This document shows, one piece after another, positions 28,437 to 39,614 of a stretch of DNA of 64,000 bases. Below the pieces are notes generated by a model. The model was not told the DNA's origin. It searched no databases and worked only from the letters and a program-made list of their open reading frames with translations. The stretch is from assembly GCA_963970005.1 (NCBI GenBank), contig CAXAMN010001159.1:1-64000 (forward strand), in the 5' to 3' direction. Position 1 is the first letter of the stretch, and the number at the start of each line of letters is the position of its first letter. The DNA comes from Durusdinium trenchii (Eukaryota > Sar > Dinophyceae > Suessiales > Symbiodiniaceae). The position numbers were made by a program, and so were the translations under genes.

Positions 28437-30002
28437 TCACTTCTTCACGTGTGGTTTGGCCACTTTCGAGCCAGACGATTTGGATGCCTTCGGCATTGCC
28501 TCTTTCTTTTTATGTTTTTTCCCACTGTCTTCAGATGCCTTTGGCACCTTCTCAGCAGGCTCCTTAGAAGTTTTCAACTTCTTTGAAGGCTGTGATTCTT
28601 CTTCAGCGGCCATGGGCGCCTCACTCTTCTTTGAAGATGTGCCCTTGACCTCCTTTGCTGGAGTCATGTCAGGTTGGCTTTTCACAAAGCCAGTCTCCGT
28701 TGTAAATTTTTCCACCACTGAGCGCACATCGTACTCACTAGGCCTCCGATGTTGAATGAATTCGAAAGAACTGTACGACCAACCCTGACTAAGTCTATTA
28801 AGTCTAGCATAGTCTAGCCAAGTCTAACTTGTCAACTCAGAACCACAAACTCCGATCCGAAATCGATAATTAAACATAAGAAAACACGTCTTTTGAATAA
28901 TATCACTGAGCGGCTCTGCTGCAGTCTCATCCGGCTGCATTTTCCGATGCACACGCCGCCCCCAGTCAATGACTGTCTGAAGGGCCGCATACTCAGTAAG
29001 CCCCTGCTTCTTGCCATGCCAATAGCTCGCGCGTGACCATGTGCGTGCCTCACCTAAGCAAAAACGGATAAATCAATTCAATCCAACTGTATTCCCCTCC
29101 TATGGGACTCCCTGGGCAAGTTGTGGATGTTCAATCACCCAAGAATTTTCAGATTAAACACACAGGGGCCAACGCACTGAGACCAGGGAAAGGGTAATAC
29201 CAAATCAATGTCAATCTCAACATAAAGTAGCAGAGTCACCTGTCTCCAAATCTTTTCCTGTGTAGAAGCATTGGTATCGCTTCAATTGCGGATGCCGTGA
29301 AATCCGGCAAGCTGGGGTCGGAGGAATCAAATTTCGAAGCAACTTTGGTGTCTCATGTTGCTTCTCTCCTCTTGAGTCCTGCTGTCTCGCATTCTGTTCC
29401 CTTCTATCTATCAAAAGTTGTTCATCTTTGGCAACAGCGACCAGATCTGAAAATATGTGTTGGTCTTCTTTGTCAAGCCCATTGAAAGCGTGGAGGATTT
29501 CACGGCAGTGGGCTGACACCTTGGACTTCTGAAGATGGTTGCTATCACGGCCAACTATTGCCCGGGACATCTCCGCTTTCTCTGAGTCAGGTGCATCTGG
29601 GAAAAGGAACCCAACAAAAGCATTGGCCCAGTCCTTCTTGATGAGCCTTCCATGCTTGCCGCTACCTGACTTCGGCAACTCAAATCTGTACCGCCCGTGG
29701 AGCTTCCGCAAATGGTCCAAAGTCAAGTAGATTCCAGCTTTCACAGCGGCCGGAATCAAAGATTGTGGCGCTCCAGTCACTGCCAGCACCACTCCATGGT
29801 CTTGCCTCAAAACCTTGGGGATTTCATATGGATGGAGGATCTCAACAGGCAAATGCATCCATCCGCGTTCCGTGGCATCATCAATTGCAGGCAACACGTG
29901 GTTGAACATCCAATTCGGATAGTTTGATTGTGGATGTTTGTCGACAGTGAGGAAGACCTCAATCACAGGTTTCTTCATTTTGAGCTGACACCAAACAAAC
30001 AC
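28437..30002 (-). CDS. Three-exon gene, conserved-looking protein of unknown function
   Basis: Three minus-strand exons join in frame: 30002-29240, 29053-28888 and 28770-28437. Boundaries are supported by CAG/GTGA and TTTTTGCTTAG before the second exon, and by GAC/GTGTTT and GTACAG before the third; codons split across both junctions give uninterrupted protein. The product of about 420 residues has a globular first part, then an RHPQLKRYQCFYTGK segment leading into WSRASYWHGKKQGLTEYA, and a Lys/Ser/Glu-rich tail ending in HVKK. I do not recognise a family or function. The Lys-rich C-terminus could bind nucleic acid; that is inference. The ATG at 30002 is the first in the frame, and further 5' exons are possible. 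Confidence 0.6.
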
Positions 30003-30845
30003 GCATGCCAGACTTCAAAGTTCGAATCTTGATTGGGGTGTTGAACTGTCGGTTCTTCCTATAGAACTATTAGCCTATGGTTTAGTCGTTGGCAGGTGTT
30101 TTATTTCCGCCTAAGTCGTGACTATTTACTCAGGCTGAGTGGGTGACAATAAATAAACTAGAATCTGTCTAAGTCAGCGTCGTGTATAATCTCTTAAACG
30201 GGACCCTTAGTGACTGACCTAATTACGTCACGACCGCTGACAGATGATGACCGATGCACTGCAAACGTGCCTTGACCTTGCCGCCTTTCATGGCCGTTTT
30301 ATTTGTTGCGACGCTGATCAGTTGTCCATGTCGACTTGGGAACAAGAGTTACCACTGCATTGCCGCTGCGTGTTTAGCATTTGATCAAACCAAGGCGCAG
30401 ATCCGTTGCATTCATGCCTCATCATCTTGATTCCAAGAGCAGCACAGGTTCTGAAACCCAAAGATATCAGCACGTTGTCATTCACGGTGTTGACAAATAC
30501 ATGGTGCTTCATCAGGAAGATTCCTGTCTCAGTCAAAAGCTGCTTCGGAAGCGTGCCAAGAACAGCCGATACACAATAATAGATTATTCTCAAGTAAAGT
30601 AAATAGAGTAAATCGTAACATAGACAGATCGAATCGACTCGACCGACTGACACAGTGCTAATTTGATTGGACAGTGCCGTGGCCTGCCCATGACATGGTC
30701 GCTGCAGAGAATTGGCTCCTCTCGTGCTGGAGGACCCACGCTGTAGCAGCGGCTGCACGTTGGTTAGACAGGGTTCCAGCTTTTTTGATGTTGTCCTTCC
30801 CGTGCTTCACTGTCTGAATGATCTTTTCCCTCAACTTAGAGGGGA
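30003..30845. other. Spacer, no gene seen
   Basis: Only short frames without domain character are present. The minus-strand frame at 30318-30758 is mixed in composition and not convincing. Confidence 0.4.
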
Positions 30846-31190
30846 GGTCGGACCCAGCGCTGGCGGAAATTCCGAGAGCTTTTGAAAACAGCTCGAACTC
30901 AGAGCTTCTCGGATGATCAGGTGCGCCAATGGCACCGGATGTGGAATGACAACATCTGCTTCCTTGCTGATTGCAATCAGCACATTGTGAGGCAGAGGGC
31001 TCGCATAGAATCCCTCGAGCAGATCAACCGCCTTCAGTTCCTGAATGAGAAGGGTGAGATCAAGGACAAGATGGTCCAAACGAAGCTGAGTTTTGACCAG
31101 GACACCACTCTGCCAACAAGGACAGCCAACGTCCTGCCTGACCATGCCTGCGGAGCATGGGAGTTTCGAAGTGACCTGAAGCGGTCATGA
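30846..31190 (+). CDS. Exon-like ORF fragment, unknown
   Basis: A plus-strand open stretch reads like helical coding sequence (for example SFSDDQVRQWHRMWNDN and QRARIESLEQINRLQF) up to a stop at 31190. The frame enters from about 30846 without a good start codon, so it is probably an internal or last exon, or a gene fragment. I do not recognise the family. No partner exon on the same strand is evident nearby. Confidence 0.4.
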   Translation, partial: GRTQRWRKFRELLKTARTQSFSDDQVRQWHRMWNDNICFLADCNQHIVRQRARIESLEQINRLQFLNEKGEIKDKMVQTKLSFDQDTTLPTRTANVLPDHACGAWEFRSDLKRS

Positions 31191-34100
31191 GAAGGGCTCA
31201 ACTTTTGAATGTTTTTCGAAGGCCATGAAAATAAACTTTTGGCCTGTGTCAACATGCGAATGCATTTTGCTGTACACCTGTCATGAGGTGTCATGTTTTC
31301 CAGTGAGCGACTGCCGTCGCATCTTTCTTTCCGAAGGGCCCTTGATCCAACCGTGTTACGACCTCGACACTCGCAGCCATAAAGGTGCGCTTTTGGACTC
31401 GCTTGGACGCTTTGTGGACTTCGGTTGCCACCATTGCGATTGAGGTCTTTTTAAATCCGAAAAGCACCTGTGTCAGCATGTAGAACCATGATGAAACCAG
31501 TCTTGTTGATCCGCAACTTCATTCTTCGCAAACACACCGCGACGGGGAACACAGGACAACCAGCGGATCAATACACCCCGCCAATCATGGATTGTACAAC
31601 CTCGTCATGTAGGGGGTTGAATATACTCAAAAGTCTACATGACCGCATCTCAAACTGGATTTGAAATCCAAGAATAGTGACTTCTTCTTCCTCTGAAGTC
31701 CGACTCGAAATGGCTCTAAAAACCAACAGCCCCGCTCGAAAGGGCCCGGTTTCACTCGCTCTGTGTCTCGCCTTGATGCCTTGGCGACCAGGCGCCAACT
31801 CGGCAAGCCACACTGCTTCGATAAGGCGCGGGCGCTGCGGAGCTTCGGGTGGTTCACCTACGGGAGAGAAAGCATGCGCAAACCAAAAGCACCCGAAACC
31901 ATGAGGGGGAGTGAGTTGAAAACATATCAGTCTCAACTGGTGGGGATCAAGTTTTTTTGCGGAGGGACCGCGAAAGCCCTCAGCGTTTTCCTGGAAGATT
32001 GCACCTCACCAAGCAACAGCTTTAGGAGAGTTCTGAGCAGCATTGTCCTTGCTGGTGACGATTCCCTGCAGCAATTCTCTCTGGCAGGCGAACACCATGC
32101 ATTGACTCCACAGGAGGAGTTTAGACCGGCCCTAACACAAGGAGTTTCTGGAAGTGCTCCCCTTTTGATTGGGCAAATGTGCTCAGACTATTTTTTCAAA
32201 GTCTCCTGCCTCGTCGCCTCCTACTTTCCCGAAGCTCGGCAAAGTGCAAATGACCAGCCTGCAGGTTCTCCCAGCCGCTATACGGCAAAGGCAAGTGCAC
32301 AGCCAGGAGCATGGTTTCATCCAAGGCCAGCGACAGTGGGCCTTGCTTTGCCCACAATGGACTCGCTGCTCAGATTAAAAATGAAGGTACCAAATTGGTG
32401 CTTCCTGACATTCAGTCTTTGAGCAAAAAAAATGCAAACAAACCAAAAAACATACACCTGGGCTTCTGCATGCTTCTGCACTACGCTCATTCAGGAAGCC
32501 AACGGCTTCTAACCCTTTCAACCCAAAGCAGCTCGACCTGACAAAGGCTCACAGCTGGTGTGAATGAAGGCGCCAGTCAGTGCAAGGCCGCGACCGGGGC
32601 ATAAGTAAGAACCCCATAGGTTCGCTATCTGGGGAAATATGTTCCGCACAGACTGCGCACGAGGGCCGCGGTCGACCTTTTTCGGTGGAGCCTTGTCAGT
32701 GAAGTTCTCGCCTTTGGCCCCGCAGCCCCTCGAGCCGAGGTGGCCGAGGTGCCCTTCCGCATCTTCCGAGATGGGTCTGCGCCCAAACCGCAAACGGGGC
32801 TCAGTCGTATGGAAACATCAATGCTCTATCCTTCACAGTTCTCTGGTCTCGTTTGCCCCAGTGGCTTGTGCAAAAACATCGTTCGACATTCACGAGTGTC
32901 GCGAGTTGAATTTCTTCGACCTTTCAACGGAAGCTGCACGGGCAGCTGCGGAGCAAGCAAACTCTCCGACTCCAGAACATCCAAAGCCTTGCACAATCTG
33001 CTTCACCAATCGGAACCCTACTTCCATGACTCCGAGAAAAGGAGTTTTGCTGTTCCCTTGCTCCCCCCAAGAAGTCCACATATCGCATTGCTCCGCCGGT
33101 TGTTGCTTTCCATGGCAGTTCAGCCTCCGGCAGGAACCAAGTTTGGATTGGCCTCTTAGTGGACCTAACTGCTCTGTACAACTGGATGGCCGTGGCGCCA
33201 TGGCCATCATGGCCCAAACCTCTTGTTCATCGGCAAAACGGCAAAGTGTTTTAAATAAAGCTGAAAAAAACGACTGATCAATTTGATTTCCAAGGCTCAG
33301 AGGTTTTGCCCTCGAAGCTCAAGACCACCTGAAAGCTCGGAATCAACATGAACACCTCAGTTTCGTGGAGGAGCTACTTTGCCGAGGCTGCGAACGAAAG
33401 GAGCTACCAGGTAAGCAAGAGTGGGCTTATGATGGCATCGCCCATGGGAGTGGATGCAGAACGTGCATACATTTTGTGCTAAAGCAAGGGCAACTCAGTT
33501 AGCTGAAGCTGCCTTTCATGAAAAGGTCACCACCAAACCAACCAATTTTCAGCAAGCAATTTGTTTCTTTTTTGTGATTGCATGTGGCAATCACCAATCA
33601 CCACATTGAATGCTGGTATGAGTGAACGAGGAACCGAGCTGAAACCCATTCGCAAACATGTTGCCAGTTTGCGGCCTCATTCTCATTCACCATCAATTGG
33701 TTTTGAGCTTCGGTTGGACTTTGCCCATGCGGCGCTAGACCAATCCCAACAGTCGGAACTGAATCACTTCAACGCCTCTGTGCAGCTCAATCCTCGAGCT
33801 GAAGTACAAGTGCGAAGTATATACATCCATTTGATTCAATTGATCCATGCATTTCAAAAAGTCACCGTATTCGGCAGCTGTTCGGCATGCTTGCGCGCAG
33901 CTCACAGCTCGGCGGCGACACAAGCGGGACTCCAAGCTGGTTGAGGTTTCGGTCGGATTTCATCAAGAGTGGGGCCCTCCTCTCTCAGTTGCATCTGTCT
34001 CGGTCTCAAGTCGATTTGTCAAAAGATTCAGCAACACAAGTTTTCGTTCGTTTTGCTTTTGGAGAGAATCGGAGAGAACGAAAGAAACGTCTTCTATCTT

Positions 34101-34346
34101 TCCTGTACCCTTTCCATTTCCGGCTTGAAACACAATCCATTTGGAGCTCACAGCTAGGTACCAGAAACCAATGTGTGAGTGGCATAGAAGCAAAAATGGC
34201 AGGCCAGAAAACGCACTGGTAACAACTCCACTATGTAGCCGCGTTTGGCTTTTCCTTGCCCAAAAGATCCAGGCACATTTGCTCAACGCAAAATCATGTT
34301 CAGTCCGACGACTGCGGTCAGGGCATCGCTTCTTAGCTTGGAGGCC
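31191..34346. other. Gene-poor region
   Basis: Several open frames exist (31763-32422 and 32639-33277 on plus are the longest) but their composition is mixed, they overlap frames on the other strand, and none shows a domain. I see no supported gene, repeat array or RNA here. Confidence 0.4.
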
Positions 34347-34437
34347 ATTGCTATTAGGACAACTAACAAAAAGCTACTAGGAACAAGTGCATCGCTTCAA
34401 GTAACAAGTGCCTTACTAGTAGTAACAAGAAGCCATT
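34347..34437. repeat. Dispersed CTAGTAG/AACAAG repeat cluster 1
   Basis: Tandem variants of a roughly 16-18-base module alternate CTACTAG-type and AACAAGTGC-type blocks, including GTGCATCGCTTC and CTTACTAGTAGTAACAAG. The same modules recur at seven more places in the window. Confidence 0.7.
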
Positions 34438-34596
34438 AATTTAAACTTAATTATAATTATTGTTTCTAATAGGACACATCCATCCGATCCAAAACCAGTT
34501 TATCAATCCAGAGCGGGTGGATCACTCACTGCTCCGGAAGGGCCACGACCTGAGCTGGTTGGAGTCCCGTGATCGGACCTGGACCGAGTTCATGAG

Positions 34597-34652
34597 TAGC
34601 GTCCTTGCTCGTAGTAGTACGGCCAGGAGCCCCTAATAGCTTCTTGTTACGT
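34597..34652. repeat. Dispersed CTAGTAG/AACAAG repeat cluster 2
   Basis: Short cluster in the opposite orientation, with GCGTCCTTGCTCGTAGTAG and AATAGCTTCTTGTTAC modules. Confidence 0.6.
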
Positions 34653-35379
34653 TGCCCCAGTTTGGGTCTCAAAAGGGCTCCCTCTAAAGCCGTATATTTT
34701 CTCTTTTCTTGGATCCAACTCAAATGGATCTGAATGTCACTGGGGAGCCAAGTCACTCGGACGCGATCTTTTGCAAGGACCTCATCGCTCCGAAGAAAGC
34801 TCGTTTCTCCTGGATGAGTCTTCCGGCAGACTGAGAGACTTCTCCGAAAGAAAGTCCAAACGGAAAAAGAACGCACGCTGAAGGGGTGTGAGCTTGTAGG
34901 TGCCTCACCAACTCAAACAGCCTAAAGACGAACGAACACGCTTCTCATTTCTTATAAATCCTTCATTGTTTACTTTGCTTTAGGTGTTCCTTCTTACTGG
35001 TGTATCACTGGTCAAAGCCAGTCCTTCTGGCGCCGCTGCTTCTCACCCTTCGGGCACAAGTGGCAAAACCTCGGCCAGTTCATCGGGCAAAAAGAACACA
35101 TGAAAACATGAAAAGAAGTCAAGCAAACGCTACGAGGTAGGGGGCCCGTCCTGGCATCGCGACTCGAACGGAGCGGTCAGGGCATCTTTTAGAACACATC
35201 GCGCAACACAGCCAGCTTTACGGGCCGACAAGTCCGACAGGACCAGCTTCGGGGTCCTGGCTCACAATCCCTTCCGCTGGAGCAGCCCTTGGTGTGGAAA
35301 AAGGCGCATGGTTTGCACCTCGGTTGATGGAAAGGAACGGTTCTCTCGCAAGGACCGGAAAGGAAGAACGGCCCAAAAG

Positions 35380-35690
35380 ACAGGTTTCAAGAAAAAAACA
35401 CAAGAAAGAAAGGCCTACAGAAAAGACAAAACGCAATGAACGGTCTAAAGAAACAGAAGGAACGGCCTAAAGGAAAAATAGAAAACAACATGCAAGAAAG
35501 AAGGACAACAACACAGAAAAAACAAAACAACCTACTGAAGGAACTACACACAAAACCATACAGAAAGAAGGAAGGAAAGAAAATTAAAAGAGGTCTAAAG
35601 AGAAACATAAAGAAATGACAGGCCTCATAATGCACACACAGAGAAAAACAAAACACACACACACAGACACACGCAACTAAATGCTGCATA
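35380..35690. repeat. Purine-rich low-complexity tract with a CA microsatellite
   Basis: The plus strand is dominated by A and G with scattered C; a short (CA)n run lies at about 35650-35665. Apparent Lys/Arg-rich frames here are composition artefacts. Confidence 0.6.
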
Positions 35691-35733
35691 GGATGTGAAC
35701 CCCAAAACTGAAAAAGAACATAATACATATCGC

Positions 35734-35804
35734 AAGAAGCTATCAGGAACAAGTGCATCGCTTCTAGTAACAAGTGCCTTACTAGTAGTAACAAGAAGCT
35801 ACCG
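35734..35804. repeat. Dispersed CTAGTAG/AACAAG repeat cluster 3
   Basis: Very similar to cluster 1: AAGCTATCAGGAACAAG, GTGCATCGCTTCTAG and CTTACTAGTAGTAACAAG in the same order. Confidence 0.7.
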
Positions 35805-37307
35805 CAGGACCGTAGGACCTAAGGAGGTGAGAAGGAGATGTCGACTTCTCGCTTGGCGTCGAGATGTCGGGGCTCTCTACCAAAAGCGCCAAGAAATGCG
35901 ATTGACGTGCTAGCGCCTCCAGACTGACACCTGACTGATCTTGCCACAGCCACAGCAATCTTCGACATCTTCTATATTTATAACTATCTCTTTTGACAAT
36001 GAGGGCTCTTATTGAGTGGTGATCCCACTCCTCCAGGCCAAACTTTGCTGAAATGAAACTCAAGGTAGCATCCTTGGAAGCCACATGACGCCTCGTTTTG
36101 CGAAGAATCTTGGGAGACATTCCCCCTAAAAGACAACAGAATCACGCCAAATACGAAAAACATCACTATTTTTTTAATTGATGAATGATTCACGTGGATT
36201 CGATTCGATACATATTCCATTTCCACCCCAACCGGGCGCCCCAACTGCCGAAGGTCATGGCCTACTGCTCCCATGCTGTAGTTCTCCTAAAACTGGGGTT
36301 GCTCCCAACACCGCAGTGTGCAACAAAATGGGACAACATCACCAATGACATGCCAAAAAAGAAGGCCAGAGCGAAAAAGCCGTGATTTCAACCGTGAATC
36401 GAAGCCAAAGCGCGCCGTCCGCCTTCGGCCGAACGAACTCGCACGGGTCTCCCGCTCTTCCAAGGGGACGGAAGACAAGGCCGTCTCAAGTCGGAGCACA
36501 GGCAACTCGGCCTGTTTGTCGCGTGTCGCGAAGTCCAAAAAAGAAACGAATACACATTTAATTAACATTTAAGGAGGTGACTACTAGTGATGGCCTAGTG
36601 ACACCTAGTAGCTTCATCTTCTCTTTGTATCGTTCTTTTTGCCAATCAAGAGCTTGTTCCCACAGCATCGCAAGACACTCTCGTGCCGTCGTTCGTGGGT
36701 GGTCAGGTTTGGCGATCGTCTCTCTGAGCTGACAACATTGACTCTACCACGGGGTCCCGTGTCCACCTGGCTGGGCGTAAATTGGACACATGAAGCTTCT
36801 TGCTCCTGGTAGCTGTGCGTAGGAACACGGTCTTACTTTCTTTTTGCCAATCAGTTTTCCTATCTATCTTTAGACCTTTTCTTTCTTTCAAGCTGGGGTT
36901 TCACCCACAATGGTGGGATCTGCACATATATGTTCAAACTCTCCGAGCTTGAGTGAGATAGATGTCTGAGGTTTGGGGGAACAGCTGTTTCAGCGATCCC
37001 GTTTGTGTAAAAACATCCTGCGTTGAGCTGCGTTACGGATGAATTGAGGGTCAAGACTATATCGAACAAAATCCTTTGCAAACGCGTTTCACCTCAGACA
37101 CTTTTAAGAGCGATGGCCTCCAACCTCATAGCTTAGAACTTCTAACCTAGAAGCAATGGCTTCTAACCTAATAGAAAACATGTTGAACCGCTCAAGCTCC
37201 ACCACCCACTTGCGAGCGGACAGTGCTGCACTCTGACTTTGCTTCAACCCGCTCTGCCTCGCAAAAAGGCTGCGGAAAAACACATTGGCACTCTGAAATC
37301 ACAATGA

Positions 37308-37402
37308 GCATCCTTGCTCCTAGTACTTAGTAGTAGGGCCAGGAGCTACTAACAGCGTCCTTGCTCCCAGTAGCGATGCCCTTTGTTACTAGTAGCTTCC
37401 AA
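37308..37402. repeat. Dispersed CTAGTAG/AACAAG repeat cluster 4
   Basis: Opposite orientation: CATCCTTGCTCCTAGTA, CGTCCTTGCTCCCAGTAG and TTGTTACTAGTAGCTTCC modules. Confidence 0.65.
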
Positions 37403-37950
37403 TTTGGAACTTTGGCATCCCGTGTGGCTACAAATCCTTTACCCAACAGTATGCTTTTGACACTTGTGCGGGTGGACCAGCTGGGTTGGATAGTGGGATC
37501 GTTCAATGGGTTTCTCACGTGCCGATCGCTTGTTGCCATGCCCTATCGCCCTGTCAGCTTGTGCCATATTTGTAAAAGTTCCACATCAGGGATCTGAAGG
37601 CACGAGGTTGGAGGCCGCTAGTAGGCCATGGCAGGAAGAGCCTAGCACTACCACAGGTGGCGTCATCGAAGTCTGCGGTGCTTGGGGCCCAAGCTGGCAC
37701 GCTCTCATCTGCCTTCACCTGGAGAAGGTTCTATTCTGGTAAGGCTGAACCGTGGAAACCCACCGTTTCGGACCACTTGATCACACCGGCCAGTCGTTTC
37801 ATGCCCTTCTTTTTTAAACTAAGCAACCGGTTGTCACATCTCCCGAATGGGCCTGAGATCCAAAAGCTGCGCTCCGAACCAGCTGCTCCCCAGGCATGTA
37901 TGGCATCCGCCTGCGACAAATGTGCCACTTGTGGTGAGTGTGCAAGAGGG

Positions 37951-38031
37951 CTCCTGGCATCGTTACTGGGAGCAAGGACGCTACTAGGAGCAAAGGGCAT
38001 CGCTATTAGGAACAAGAAGCTGAACCCGCTC
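37951..38031. repeat. Dispersed CTAGTAG/AACAAG repeat cluster 5
   Basis: Modules GGAGCAAGGACGCTACTAG, GGCATCGCTATTAG and GAACAAGAAGC. Confidence 0.65.
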
Positions 38032-38891
38032 TTGTTTCCAAGTTAAAGTTTAGCACTTGTCAACTCCTTCGGAAGCCAAAATGGGAATCGTACTTTACTA
38101 CCAGGAGGGGGGCACTACTTTTAGAGTGGCAACCTGCAGTTGATGCACGAAACTCATGTAGATCGAAAAGTGATCTACGTACACTTGACACTTCACTTCT
38201 TCTTTCTTTTTCATGCCTTCTATATATTTGTATATATTTGTTTTCTTTTCTCTCTCAAGCTTACCCGTACACCTGTGCCAAATGCTCTTGCCCCAAAATG
38301 GACGACCATGATTTCTTACCTGAAGCAATGCGCAAAAAGCAGTCCCGTCGATGTGCGACTCATAAGTAAATAACAAGATGTAACAAGCAACAAACATGTT
38401 TTCATGACAAATGCAGAACCTTTTGCACATGGTAAAACATGTTACTAGCAGCAAGGACGCGAACCGAACGGGGCTCCTGGCATCGCGAACCGAACGGTTC
38501 GCGATCGGACGGAACCAATCATCACACTCAGTGGCTGTACAGATCCAATAACCCAATTATAGCGTTCCCTTCATCGCGCGTTCCGTTTTGTTTTAGCGTT
38601 CCCCGTTTGACCAAGATCGCCACCGAGGGATCGGTTCGAGCCACGGGACGGAGATCGGATCCGTTCGGCGCCTGGGAGCGTTTCCCTCATCGGGATCATC
38701 GGTTTGGCTCCCCGGGCAGGAGAAAACCTCGGCGCAACACGTCGCGTTTCGTCTGCCGCGACGAAAAAATAAAGAAACAACGCGTAGTTCCAGCGCGTCG
38801 TGGTTCCTTTGGTTCCTTTCTTTCCGCACCAAAGTTATATATATATATATCTCAGCTTTATTTCTCTCAGTTTCTTAGACTGTTTCGCCGT

Positions 38892-38978
38892 TCTAGTAGC
38901 TTCTTGTTACTGCTAGTAACAAGTGCCTCGCTAGTAGTAACAAGTGCCTTACTAGTAGTAACAAAAAGCTATTAGACA
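38892..38978. repeat. Dispersed CTAGTAG/AACAAG repeat cluster 6
   Basis: Contains modules in both orientations, including TTCTAGTAGCTTCTTGTTAC and repeated TAGTAGTAACAAGTGCC. Confidence 0.7.
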
Positions 38979-39011
38979 TAGATTAAAGTTAAAATATTTT
39001 AATAGCAAACA

Positions 39012-39073
39012 TTGTTACTACTAGTACGGCACTTGTTACTAGTAGCGATGCACTTGTTCCTAGTAGCTTCCTA
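39012..39073. repeat. Dispersed CTAGTAG/AACAAG repeat cluster 7
   Basis: Modules GTTACTACTAGTACGG and CTTGTTACTAGTAGCGATGC, about 320 bases from the copia insertion. Confidence 0.65.
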
Positions 39074-39391
39074 CCCCCACCAAAGCTTTATTCCTCTCAG
39101 TTTCTTAGAATCTTTCACCGTTGTCTTTCTTTCCTTTGTGTTTTCTTTGTCTCGACTTTAGTACTTTCATCTTTCTTCCTTTCTGCAATTGCCATTCAGT
39201 CAAGGAGCCGTTGTGCTGCCAAAAGAAACAACAAATTCAATTGTCACATCAAACAGGTTCGGGTGACACGTGACCAGAATTCGTTACACAAGTTCCATTT
39301 GCGGGCGGGGGCTGCTGGGCTGCTTCCCATCGGGGAAAGGTTCTGGTCTAAGCCATAAACCTTGCGAACATCCATTTTACACAACCCTTTG

Positions 39392-39396
39392 AACAT
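39392..39396. repeat. Target-site duplication, left copy
   Basis: AACAT directly abuts the left LTR and is repeated at 47210-47214 directly after the right LTR. Five bases is the usual size for Ty1/copia integrases. Confidence 0.85.
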
Positions 39397-39570
39397 TTTG
39401 AAGGGACTGGCTCCCTCTCACGAAGATCCGCAAGTAGCCCTTTTCCTATGGCTTGGGGCGGTGAAAGAAGGTCCGTGGAGCGCCTGCTCCTTCCTTCGAC
39501 TCCGGCCTAAATGGCAACGGACAAACCTAACTGTTCATGGGTGGTCAAGTCCAACTCAGTGACATTCGCA
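39397..39570 (-). repeat. 3' LTR of the copia element
   Basis: Identical by eye over 174 bases to 47036-47209. In element orientation it begins TGCGAATG and ends CCTTCAAA; the terminal AA beyond a TG...CA core is needed for the target duplication to abut. Confidence 0.92.
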
Positions 39571-39614
39571 CTGACCAAAAATCAAAAATTGACTTGACCA
39601 CTCTGCATTCAAGA

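Larger units (their letters stand above)
38828..39122. repeat. (TA)n microsatellite and a duplicated pyrimidine-rich segment
   Basis: A (TA)n run lies near 38836-38850. The segment with CTCTCAGTTTCTTAGA occurs twice, at about 38860-38882 and 39093-39112, with similar flanks, indicating a small local duplication. Confidence 0.6.

Noticed and set aside
31763-33277. Two plus-strand ORFs of about 210-220 codons
   Set aside because: Mixed composition, no domain, overlapping open frames on the other strand, and no splice or start context.
35436-35794. Lys-rich (plus) and Phe/Cys-rich (minus) ORFs
   Set aside because: Both reflect a purine-rich low-complexity tract.
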